64,000 bases of DNA, from NCBI GenBank assembly GCA_963789425.1, contig CAWBKM010000005.1, positions 1 to 64,000 of the forward strand, written 5' to 3'. A program made the position numbers and the translations under genes. This document shows positions 52,226 to 62,164 of this stretch, piece by piece; position 1 is the stretch's first letter; every line of letters begins with the position of its first letter. Source of the DNA: Telmatobacter sp963789425 (GTDB lineage: Bacteria > Acidobacteriota > Terriglobia > Terriglobales > Acidobacteriaceae). The notes under the pieces are model-generated. The model worked only from the letters and a program-made list of their open reading frames with translations, had not been told where the DNA came from and did no database searches.

Positions 52226-52872
52226 AGAGGATCATTCAAGCCAGCAGCAACGAGAACGACATTGTGCTCGATGCTTTCTGCGGCTGCGGAACCGCCCTAG
52301 TCGCGGCACAGAATCTCAACCGTCAATGGATTGGAATCGATATCTCTCCGACCGCCTGCCGAGTCATGGCAAAGCGGCTGTGGGACGTCTGCAAAATGCG
52401 CGAGGATGAGAACTATTGGCTTCACGGCAAAGGCTTCGTAGTGCGCGACCTGCCATGGACCGAAAAGCAGCTTCGCACCATTCCTCCGTTTGAGTTTGAA
52501 AATTGGGCAGTCATTGCGCTCGGCGGCATTCCCAACAAGACGCAGGTTGGCGACATGGGAATCGACGGGCGCATCTATCCCATCGGCTCCGAGCCGACCG
52601 CCGCCGGAAAGGAAGCTGGGCAGCTCGACTTCATGGACGACTGGTACCCGATCCAGGTGAAACAGATGGACAAGGTAGGCCGTCCCGACATCGACAAGTT
52701 TGAAGCGGCCATGATGCGCACCAAGCGCAAGAAAGGTTTTTTCGTAGGATTCCACTTCAGCAGCGACGCCCTGCGCGAGATTGATCAATTCTTTCGCCGC
52801 GAACACATAGCAATGGTTCCGTTAACAGTTCGGGAAATCCTTGATGAGACAATTGCTCAAAGGCTTGTCTAA
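52222..52872 (+). pseudogene. DNA methyltransferase-nuclease fusion, 3' part
   Basis: The frame continues exactly from the 5' part: LERIIQASSNENDIVLDAFC, then the SAM motif DAFCGCGTAL and GIDISPTACRVMAKRLWD. Beyond the methyltransferase domain lies a C-terminal region with GDMGIDGRIYP, then DWYPIQVKQMDKVGRPDI. The D...QxK pattern is that of Mrr/PD-(D/E)xK nuclease folds. Joined, the protein would be 492 aa and could both modify and cut DNA, or recognise modified DNA. The fragment has an in-frame ATG at 52264, but without the DPPF motif it cannot methylate. Confidence 0.88.
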
Positions 52873-52923
52873 GCGAAGCGTATTTTCTGCCAAAAGGAAC
52901 CGCGCAGAGGACAATCAAGAACC

Positions 52924-54033
52924 ATGGTCGCAACGAAGGGACTCCGCCCCGAAAAAATTGACAAACTAATGCAAGCGATAAAGTCACCTATAGAGCTGCC
53001 GCCCGGAGCTGCAGAGGCCTTGGCAATAATCGAGGAATCGCAATCTCGGTCTCGTGCCATCGCGGGGGAACTGGCGAAACAGCAAGAGGTCGCGACCGCA
53101 CGAATTTCAGCCCAACTATAAGCCTCCCCTGCCTTCTCCTGCGAACTTCGATCCCGAATTGATGAGCTGGCCAGTGTCTTCGAGCAAACACGGCTCCAGC
53201 TTTCACAGACAGCGGAATCCGCACGCGCGATACTTGCGGAATCATTGACAATCGAGCCAGACATCGTCTCGCGGTTTAACTTTCCTGCACTTCCGGCGCT
53301 CGCTTTTCCGCAGTGGTCCGAGATCGATTGGACTGCAACCCAGAGGTTGTTCACTAGGGGAGTAATTCGTCTGGCAGATCGGGGCTGGACGGCCCCGAGC
53401 TGGATGATACCGAGGGACGCAGGAGAACTCGGTGAGTCAACAGACGATGAAATCGACGACTACTTTCTCACAGTCTATCTCGGGGAAAACAACAACGAAG
53501 GCCGACTGAAACCGACCTTTGCTGAGCTTCTAAAGAGCACAAAGATAGAGAAGTGGAAGAGTTTGCTCGAAGAAGTGCTTGAATGTATTGAGAATGGACA
53601 GTACAGGGTTTGCGTACCCTCGCTACTTACGATTCTTGAAGGTTTCACCGCGGAATGTCTGTGCGAGCAATTCAAAATCTCCCCACGTGAGACAAACGTG
53701 CCGATCGCTCTGAAGAGAACAAAGCGCCATGAGGGCGGCAACATGAATAGCCTTATGTGGATGTCCCTCGTTGTCTTCCTCGAGCACCTCTTTGCGTCGA
53801 GTGACTTTGAGCGTAATAGTCCCACGTTCATAAATCGCCACTGGATTCTGCACGGAAGGTCGGCTACAGACTGGACCGCAACCGACGCCCTGAAGCTCGT
53901 AAATGCGCTGGCCACCCTGCACTGGCTCTTTGAATTGAGGGAAAAACGGCAACGCAGTACACTAACCAAGGCCCGCCCGCTGTCAACCCCCACGACACCC
54001 GCTGCGGCTCCGCAGAACCCTCTATCCCCTTGA
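52924..54033 (+). pseudogene. HEPN-like protein with one in-frame stop
   Basis: It starts ATG 52924, 51 nt after the methyltransferase stop, with AGAGGA upstream. The frame runs 65 codons to TAA at 53119-53121, then continues without another stop to 54033 (369 codons in all). Coiled-coil character continues across the stop: IEESQSRSRAIAGELAKQQE before, and RIDELASVFEQTRLQLSQTA after. The C-terminal half has LLTILEGFTAECLCEQF and NRHWILHGR, an Rx4H motif as in HEPN RNases. It may be a nonsense pseudogene or use reinitiation at TTG 53245 to give 262 aa. HEPN proteins commonly act in abortive defence. Confidence 0.75.
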
Positions 54034-54224
54034 TCCGGCAACGGATCCGCGCTCCACAATTTTCCCCCCAAGTTTACCGATCATTATGCCCATTCGGCGC
54101 ACAATAGTCCCATGATCGCCAGTCACAGATCGATCGCGCTTCGCTGCCGGCTTTTCACGACTCACGATTCACGGTTCACGGTCTGCTGTTTTTCTACGTG
54201 TGCGAAAAGACGCGATCAGAGAGG
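54034..54224. other. Gene-free spacer left of element B
   Basis: It contains CACGACTCACGATTCACGG degenerate units (54158-54180) and nothing else I can name. Confidence 0.4.
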
Positions 54225-54367
54225 GAAAATAATGTAAGAAAAAAATTGGGATGTTTCGCCTAATTTTCGCCACTTAACTCGTTTAGAATCAGCGAAGGCA
54301 CTCCGAAAGTGGGCCGGAAATGAGTGCAATAATGTCGAATTCATGGTCCATAACCCGTTTGGAATCA
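54225..54367. other. Duplicated 143-bp AT-rich element, copy B
   Basis: It has the same landmarks as copy A at 32461-32603, all shifted by 21,764 bp: ATTGG after an A-run, TTCGCC boxes at 54255 and 54266, TTTAGAATCA at 54282, TTTGGAATCA at 54358. It is non-coding. Confidence 0.65.
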
Positions 54368-54998
54368 GCAAATTATTCCGGGGAAATGGCTGATGACTTT
54401 TCTCATCGCAAGCGCTTCTCTTGAAAGGAGTTACGTGCGACAACAGGGCTTTGCTGACCACGGACCATTGTCCACTGTTAGCTCCGCTAACTCCGCTAGC
54501 TCCGCTGCCTCTCTCAAAAACACTGTGCCTCACTCGTTATGTCCCCCGACTCCCGAGTGAGGCACGTTGTTGTCCCAGGTCTCTAAATCGGAGTCTCCTC
54601 CCCCCGAAGCAGGCCCCGACTTTTCGAGCCGTCTGGCAGCAACGGCTTTTTACCTCTGCCCCACGAATTCGGCTCCTCGTTCCACCTGACCGTGAAGCGT
54701 TGGGACAACGGTCCCGGCATTCTCCCGCCGATCTTCAAAATTGCTGCAGGCAATGCATTGTAGGAGACGATGGAGGTGGAAACTTTGTTGCAGAATTGCG
54801 CGGCTTTGTTGCAGAATTCGCGCGGCAAACTGAATTCACGCAACGGCCGAAATCTGCCGCTCGGGTTAAACAAGACTGCGATCCCCAACGGCTGCTTCTG
54901 CCGTTGGGGATCGCGGCGCAAAGTGCGGCAACATTGGAGAACGACGGCCGCGCGCAGCGGCCATCGCTCCTCCAATGCCGATCGTTACTCGCCGAGCG
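54368..54998. other. Gene-free stretch between element B and htrA
   Basis: It holds CCGCTAACTCCGCTAGCTCC degenerate units (54480-54510), a tandem 21/22-bp direct repeat beginning TTTGTTGCAGAATT (54784-54826) and a perfect 14-bp hairpin at 54878-54914. No open frame is convincing. Confidence 0.5.
54878..54914. terminator. Perfect 14-bp hairpin downstream of htrA
   Basis: GCGATCCCCAACGG, a 9-nt loop CTGCTTCTG, CCGTTGGGGATCGC. It is 85 nt past the htrA stop. There is no U-tract right after it, so it may act as an RNA-stability structure instead of an intrinsic terminator. Confidence 0.55.
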
Positions 54999-56558
<1,560 letters not shown>

Positions 56559-56590
56559 TGCTTCATCTCCATGGGTGTTGAATTGCGTGT

Positions 56591-58270
56591 TTAGAGTTGG
56601 AAGAACAGCCAGCCGCCATCGAATGCAGATGCGGTTGGCCGATGGGAACGTGAACTTGTTGTGCGCGCGGGTTTGGTGTCTGTGGCCGCGGCTGCCGGAG
56701 TGCCCGTCGCGGCGGTTGCGGGGTAGACAAATAGAATCAGGCGCGTTACGGAAATCTGCGAGACGGGTGATGTTCCGCGCTCTCTGGTTGCGTCGTCACT
56801 TTGTGCTTGCGTGTCAGCGTCGGTTTCATAGTCGGCGACTTCTCTGGCGCGCGGCGCAGAAGTCTGAACTTCTTCCCAGGCTGTGAGAACAATGAATTCC
56901 TGACCCTGCGTGGAAGCCAACGCCGGCGCAGATGCTGCTGCATTCACTAACACCTGGTGTAGAGAAGTCTCACGGTCCGTCATAGCCGTCTCAGATTCGC
57001 CGGCAGGCGAATTGCCACCGAGGGGCAGTCGATCAGTGCTATTCGTCGGGACTGCGATGCGCCTTGCAGGAACAACCGACTTCGTCTCAATTGCGCGGTA
57101 ACGCCCAGACGGATGGAACACAGTATCGTCTGCCATCGGGCTCGGCTCATTCATTCGATGATCGGAATTCTTGGCAATGCGCGGAGCATCCTGCCGCGCG
57201 ATAGCTGCGATCCGCGTATCGGGCTTCGGCGTGGCCACGAACGCGACCAACTGCGGGCTGCGCGCCAGTTCAACAGATCCAACGACCAAGCCGCATGCCA
57301 CGATACCAACCAGCGCGCCTGCCGCCAGCGGATGAAGGGCCTTTTTGCGCCGGAGAATGCTGTCTACGCGAGAAACGAGTTCCGGCCTGCGCTCGAATGC
57401 CCCCAGCGAAAGCGCCTGCGCGCGGCGCAGCAATTCCCGGTGTTGCAGTCCGCGTTCGGCAAGCGCGGTAAGGCAAGCCGCATAGGTGCGTGGAGCCTGC
57501 GTCCTCTGAACAACACCTTCATCACACGCCATCTCGCGCTCGCGGCAAAGGTGCCGTTCCATCCAGGCCAGCGCCGGATTCAAAGGGAATAGAACGAGAG
57601 AAAGCTTTTGCGACAGATTCGTCCAGTCGTCGCGCCGGCGCAGGTGCTCGGCTTCATGCAAAACCACTTGCTCGAGCTCGCCAGGTGTTAGCCGCGAATA
57701 AAGCCACTCTGGAATAAGAATCCGCGGCGCGAAAAAGCCGATAACGCTCGGGCAGTCGAGATCAGGAGTGGTGCAAATCTCGATGCGCCGTGCCTGCAAT
57801 TCCGCAAGCAGCGAACGAAGCTGAGGTGGCGCTTCAACCGGAGCAGCGCCGCGCCACAGTTTGCGCAGCCGCAGTGTATGAAAAACCAGCTCCGCGGCGC
57901 GAAATGTTGAAGCAGCCAACCACAAAGCAGCGATCGCGAATCCCCACTGGCTGTCAAGCTCAAGCCATGGTCCTGCTGTAACTCCACCAACCGACGTTGC
58001 AACGATTACAGCGCCGGAGTGTTCGAGAAACGGCAAGAACGGCAACAGTGCCGCAACTGCAAATCCCGCCGCCCAAGCCGCAAAGCGGTGAGTTGCGGAG
58101 ACGCGAAGCACGAATCGCAGGCAGAGGACCAACGCAACCGCAAGCAGCGCGTCCTGCCATAGCGCTGCCACGAATGCCGGCGCTGCAGCGTGCGCGAAAC
58201 CTGCGAAGGCCGCGCTGCCCCAGCCGGAGAGCCCCGCCAAAACCGAATCCGCCATGTGCACCAAGGGCAT
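56591..58270 (-). CDS. BlaR1/MecR1-like sensor protease (M56 family)
   Basis: 559 aa. Several membrane helices precede a zinc-peptidase motif HEAEH (VVLHEAEHLRRRDDWTNLSQ), which fits M56. The downstream acid is in LCREREMACDEGVV. A further membrane helix lies near 310-330 (PLAAGALVGIVACGLVVGSV). The C-terminal 230 residues carry no recognisable penicillin-binding sensor domain; they are Pro/Thr/Ala-rich with little order, so the signal may not be a beta-lactam. It lies 2 nt after the BlaI gene, which it would cleave. Confidence 0.85.
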   Translation of the reverse strand: MPLVHMADSVLAGLSGWGSAAFAGFAHAAAPAFVAALWQDALLAVALVLCLRFVLRVSATHRFAAWAAGFAVAALLPFLPFLEHSGAVIVATSVGGVTAGPWLELDSQWGFAIAALWLAASTFRAAELVFHTLRLRKLWRGAAPVEAPPQLRSLLAELQARRIEICTTPDLDCPSVIGFFAPRILIPEWLYSRLTPGELEQVVLHEAEHLRRRDDWTNLSQKLSLVLFPLNPALAWMERHLCREREMACDEGVVQRTQAPRTYAACLTALAERGLQHRELLRRAQALSLGAFERRPELVSRVDSILRRKKALHPLAAGALVGIVACGLVVGSVELARSPQLVAFVATPKPDTRIAAIARQDAPRIAKNSDHRMNEPSPMADDTVFHPSGRYRAIETKSVVPARRIAVPTNSTDRLPLGGNSPAGESETAMTDRETSLHQVLVNAAASAPALASTQGQEFIVLTAWEEVQTSAPRAREVADYETDADTQAQSDDATRERGTSPVSQISVTRLILFVYPATAATGTPAAAATDTKPARTTSSRSHRPTASAFDGGWLFFQL

Positions 58271-58272
58271 CC

Positions 58273-58704
58273 TTATCTCCCGCCTCGCGTCTTGTCGGGC
58301 GCTGCGCTGCGGATCGCTTCTTTATCAGGCGACGTGCTGCGAATCGCATCGCGCAGCCGGGCCAACTCCTCGGCGGAGATCTCCTCGTCGCCCAACATGC
58401 TTAACACCAGCTTCTCGCGCGAGTTGCCAAAGAAGCGATTCAGCACGTTGCGCACCTCTGAGCGGCTCGCCTCATTTTCTTTGACGCATGGCCAGTAAAC
58501 AAAGGCCCGCCCTTCCTGGCGATGTTCGACGTAACCCTTTTGCTCCAGGATTCGGATGGTGGTAAGCACCGAATTGTAGGCCAGTTGTTCGCCGTCTGGC
58601 AGGGCTTCAACCAGGTCGGTAACGGCTGACTCGCCGCGCCGCCAAAGGATCTTCATCAGCCTCAACTCGGCTTCAGTCAGCGTATTGGATTTCCGTGGCG
58701 GCAT
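58273..58704 (-). CDS. BlaI/MecI/CopY-family repressor
   Basis: A 143-aa winged-helix protein: LTEAELRLMKILWRRGESAV, then VEALPDGEQLAYNSVLTTIR and LEQKGYVEHRQEGRAFVYWP. All are typical of BlaI. The C-terminal dimer part contains the region normally cut by BlaR1 (NVLNRFFGNSREKLVLSMLG). It represses its own operon until cleaved. The last ~25 residues are an extra tail with a repeated AIRSxxPDK unit. It is followed immediately by the M56 gene and htrA. Confidence 0.9.
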   Translation of the reverse strand: MPPRKSNTLTEAELRLMKILWRRGESAVTDLVEALPDGEQLAYNSVLTTIRILEQKGYVEHRQEGRAFVYWPCVKENEASRSEVRNVLNRFFGNSREKLVLSMLGDEEISAEELARLRDAIRSTSPDKEAIRSAAPDKTRGGR

Positions 58705-59024
58705 TGCTAACCTATTGACTCCCAGCGGGTAAGACTTCGAAAGCCCAGCGCCTTGACACTTTATAGACGAACAACTAAAGGATTAGTTACCAGAAGTCCA
58801 AGGATTTTTCAAGAGCCCGCGCCTGACAATACATTCTCCGCGAAAACCGCCCTCCCGTAATCTCTGCCCTGTGCTACGATCCGTGCAAGCGTTCACTCAA
58901 TTGCTTTTTTGCACGATAATCCTGGACTGAGCCGGTGGCCTCTTCCGGCGCTACGACCCGCCAGTGCCTTCGCTGGAACGTCGCGCCACCGGAGCAAAGA
59001 GGCGTCGGCGGCACAGAGGTTTAT
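58705..59024. other. Divergent control region between blaI and the membrane-protein operon
   Basis: 320 nt including the inverted repeat above, plus CAGAGGT in front of ATG 59025. The rightward promoter cannot be placed with confidence. Confidence 0.4.
58774..58789. promoter_or_regulatory. Candidate BlaI operator
   Basis: The perfect inverted repeat AACTAA-AGGA-TTAGTT lies 70 nt upstream of the blaI start. The symmetry and place fit a BlaI-type dimer site; assignment is inferred. Confidence 0.55.
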
Positions 59025-60008
59025 ATGAACACCCAGCTCAGGCCGATGACCCTTGGCGAGATTCTTGACCGGACCGCCGAGCTTTATCGGACTCATTTCC
59101 TGCTTTTTGCTGGGATTTCTTCCATCTTTGCCGTCCTCATGCTCGCTGTGCAGCTTTTGTATCTGCGCTCGCTCGTCCTGCTCGGATATCCCAACTTGAT
59201 GGCGCACTGGCAATGGGGAACGGCGTCGGTCGCCGTGGTTGAAGCGCTCGTGGTCCTGATGCTGGCCGGGCTGTCGATCGCCGCCAACAATCGGGCAGTC
59301 GCCTGGGTGTACCTGGATAAGCCCGCGACGATTCGTGCCGCCGCCAAAAGCGTCCTGCCTCGCCTGCGAACCTATTTGTGGCTCATGGCGATCACGGCAT
59401 TCCGCGCATGGGCGCCCTTCGCCGCGCTTTACGTTGTCTTCATTGGCATCGCCTTCGCAGTCCTTCCTCACGACTTCATGACGAATCCAGCGGCCACGCA
59501 GGCCGCGGCTCAGCACAACCCGGGCACCATCATGGCTGCGGGCCTCGGCATGCTCGTTCTCATGCCGTTTTTTGCATTAGCTTTCGCGTATGGTGTGTGG
59601 ATGACGCTGCGCTATTCGCTCGCCGTGCCCGCCTGCGTCGTGGAAGAATTGCGGGCGACCCCTGCGATCAAGCGCAGCATCGAGCTCAGCCTTGGTTCGC
59701 GCGGACGGATCTTCGTCCTCGGCCTCCTGGTGTATGCGGTGCGTACGGTGCTGGGGATTCTGTTCGGTTTCCCCATGATCGCCCTCGCATTAAAACATCC
59801 CGGCCAGCCGCTCCCTCTGCTCTGGATGGTTGTGGCTCAAATTGGCAGCTTCGTGACCAGCGCATTGATCGGCCCCATCTACTCGACCGGCCTCACGCTC
59901 TTTTATTACGACCAGCGCATTCGCAAGGAAGGATTCGACATCGAGTGGATGATGCAGGCCGCGGGGCTCTCACCACAAACCGAGTTGCCGGCGCCGCAAA
60001 ATTCATAA
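59025..60008 (+). CDS. Multi-pass membrane protein, GPDPase-membrane-domain-like (paralogue 1)
   Basis: 327 aa from ATG 59025 (MNTQLRPMTLGEILDRTAEL). Upstream in-frame codons to 58935 lack character. The start LGEILDRTAELYRTHF and the end LFYYDQRIRKEGFDIEWMMQ are nearly the same in the next gene. Between them are about six hydrophobic segments. It resembles the membrane domain of glycerophosphodiester phosphodiesterase-associated proteins, but no enzyme domain is present. It is first gene of a rightward operon. Confidence 0.75.
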   Translation: MNTQLRPMTLGEILDRTAELYRTHFLLFAGISSIFAVLMLAVQLLYLRSLVLLGYPNLMAHWQWGTASVAVVEALVVLMLAGLSIAANNRAVAWVYLDKPATIRAAAKSVLPRLRTYLWLMAITAFRAWAPFAALYVVFIGIAFAVLPHDFMTNPAATQAAAQHNPGTIMAAGLGMLVLMPFFALAFAYGVWMTLRYSLAVPACVVEELRATPAIKRSIELSLGSRGRIFVLGLLVYAVRTVLGILFGFPMIALALKHPGQPLPLLWMVVAQIGSFVTSALIGPIYSTGLTLFYYDQRIRKEGFDIEWMMQAAGLSPQTELPAPQNS

Positions 60009-60023
60009 GCCAGCGAGGCTTCA

Positions 60024-61049
60024 ATGAGCGAGACATTTCGGCCTTCTACTCTCGGGGAGATTCTTGATCGCACGGCGCAGATTTATCGCCGCAATTTCTG
60101 GCTCTTTGTCGGCGTGGCGGCTTTGCCCATCGGCGCAATCTTCGCTTTCACAGCGATTGGAGGAGCTTTGTTCGGGGCCGCAGCAGTGGCATTCAGGACC
60201 AGCAACCTGGCCAATCCCGCTGCCATTGCACTCGTCATTCTGATCGTTTTGATCGCAGCGCCGATCTACATTGCAGCGGCTGTTTTCTCCACAGCAGGGC
60301 TCACAGAGGCAGCGGCGAGCACGAATCGTGGCGAAAAGATCACCATCCGCGGTGCGTTCAAGAAGGTGACGCCGCGGTTCTGGGGCTACTTGTGGTTCAT
60401 TATTCTGCAGGGGATTATGGTGGGTCTGATCCCGGCGGCGATTGCGGGCGCGATCATTGGAGTTCTTCTATTTGTTGGAACGCTTGCCGGGGCAGGCACT
60501 TCCACCGCCGTCGCCGTGGGATTTCTTGTCTTTATCGTTGTGGTCGCAGCGGTAGTCGTCATCATCGAGCTTGTGTTGGGCTATTCGATCAGCCTCCCGG
60601 TGTGTGTCCTGGAGAAAAAGTCGGCGTGGGATTCGCTCCAGCGCGGATGGAGTCTAAGCAAGGGCACGCGCGGACGCATCTTTGTCATGTTTCTCCTGGT
60701 CATGGCACTGGCCATGGCCGTATCGATGATCTCAGCAATTCCATCCATGATCATCATCTTCACTTCCGCGGCCGGCGGGTCCCAGCCCGCCACTGGATCG
60801 GTGGCATTTGTCGTGGCTGAAATCACGAGAGCCATCCTCGATCTCATCTTGCAGGTCGCGCTTGCGCCTATCTCCGCGATTGCCCTTGTGCTTTTCTATT
60901 ACGACCAGCGCATCCGCAAGGAAGGCTTCGATATTGAGTGGATGATGCAGCAAGCCGGGCTTACGCAGGCCGCATCCAATGCGCCGACGGCGTCAGGTTT
61001 AGGTATTTCCGGGCCGGTTGCGCCCCCTGATACCGTGGAAGAACCATGA
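60024..61049 (+). CDS. Multi-pass membrane protein, paralogue 2
   Basis: 341 aa. It starts MSETFRPSTLGEILDRTAQI and ends with FYYDQRIRKEGFDIEWMMQQ, so it is a tandem paralogue of the gene 15 nt upstream. About seven hydrophobic segments, among them GILVVIIELVLGYSISLPV-like helices near the middle and LLVMALAMAVSMISAIPSMI. The stop overlaps the next start by 4 nt (61046-61049), so translation is coupled to the DUF4129 gene. No enzymatic motif. Confidence 0.75.
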   Translation: MSETFRPSTLGEILDRTAQIYRRNFWLFVGVAALPIGAIFAFTAIGGALFGAAAVAFRTSNLANPAAIALVILIVLIAAPIYIAAAVFSTAGLTEAAASTNRGEKITIRGAFKKVTPRFWGYLWFIILQGIMVGLIPAAIAGAIIGVLLFVGTLAGAGTSTAVAVGFLVFIVVVAAVVVIIELVLGYSISLPVCVLEKKSAWDSLQRGWSLSKGTRGRIFVMFLLVMALAMAVSMISAIPSMIIIFTSAAGGSQPATGSVAFVVAEITRAILDLILQVALAPISAIALVLFYYDQRIRKEGFDIEWMMQQAGLTQAASNAPTASGLGISGPVAPPDTVEEP

Positions 61050-62164
61050 ATTTTGGGTGCCCGAGATCAGGGTGGCGCCACGCAGCTGAACGTTCGGCGG
61101 CAGTTCTCACGCTGCTCGTCCAACTCGCTGCCGGCCCAATCTCTGCGCGCGCGCAGGAGCCTACTGCGGATCCCGGATGGCGCGATGCGACTGTCGCCGA
61201 ATACCAGCAGCACCTGAAAGATCTCGACGCGATTGTCGCCGCATGCCAGAATCAGCGGTCCGCAGCGGGCGCGGGGCAAACAACGTTTCCCGCATGCGAT
61301 CCGGCACAAATCGGCCCTGACAATCGCGTTCAAGGTTTAGCCGCCGCGCTTTCGCAGGCGCGCGAGGTGCGGTACGACTGGCTGCGATCCGTTCTAACGC
61401 GTGCCGCGAAAAAGGACGGCGCGACGCAGAAGACGATTTTCGGCGCGATTCCTCACCCTAACAACAAACCGGTCTCACTTGATTCGCTGCTGGCTGCATT
61501 GCACCAGCGCCTCCAGGACGATGCAGCGCAAGCTGGAGCGCCGCCTGCGGTCGCTCCCAGCTTCAGCGACGAGCGAAAATCCCTTAACTCCATCCTGTCC
61601 GAACGCGCCTATCAGGGAGTAACGCAGGTGTCGACCATGGATCGCCTTCGCGAATGGTTTGATAACCTGCTCGACAGATTCTTCTCCGGACTGGTGCGCT
61701 TTGGATCGCACGCGCCTTGGATCGTGTGGCTGCTGCGCATCCTGCTGCTCGTTGCTATTTGCACCGCGCTGATCTGGTTTCTCCTTCGCATCGAGCGGCG
61801 CTCGCGTCTCCGGCTCGTTCCGGACGTCGAGATTGCGCCTGGCGTGCCTTCTACGCGCGAATGGCAACTGTGGCTCCGCGATGCGCAGGAGATGGCTGCG
61901 CGTGGCCAGTGGCGCGAGGCTATTCACTTCCTCTATTGGGCCGCAATCGCGCGTTTGGAGTCGAAGCGTCTGTGGCCGGCTGATCGCGCGCGCACTCCCC
62001 GAGAATATCTTGCGTTGGTGAGTGGCACTGACCCGCGCAAAATGAACCTCACTGCGCTCACACGGAGTTTCGAGCGCACCTGGTACGGCGGCCGCGCGGC
62101 TACTGACTCCGATTTCCATGCGGCTCTGGATCTGGTTCGCGAGTTGGGTGTGGCGGCGGAATGA
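61046..62164 (+). CDS. DUF4129 domain protein
   Basis: 372 aa with a signal-like N-terminus (AVLTLLVQLAAGPISARAQE), a long helical periplasmic region, one central membrane helix (WIVWLLRILLLVAICTALIW) and the C-terminal DUF4129 domain (EAIHFLYWAAIARLESKRLW; LTRSFERTWYGGRAATDSDF). DUF4129 proteins are regularly linked with MoxR ATPases and transglutaminase-like proteins. Its ATG overlaps the upstream stop and its own stop overlaps the next start (62161-62164). Confidence 0.85.
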   Translation: MNFGCPRSGWRHAAERSAAVLTLLVQLAAGPISARAQEPTADPGWRDATVAEYQQHLKDLDAIVAACQNQRSAAGAGQTTFPACDPAQIGPDNRVQGLAAALSQAREVRYDWLRSVLTRAAKKDGATQKTIFGAIPHPNNKPVSLDSLLAALHQRLQDDAAQAGAPPAVAPSFSDERKSLNSILSERAYQGVTQVSTMDRLREWFDNLLDRFFSGLVRFGSHAPWIVWLLRILLLVAICTALIWFLLRIERRSRLRLVPDVEIAPGVPSTREWQLWLRDAQEMAARGQWREAIHFLYWAAIARLESKRLWPADRARTPREYLALVSGTDPRKMNLTALTRSFERTWYGGRAATDSDFHAALDLVRELGVAAE

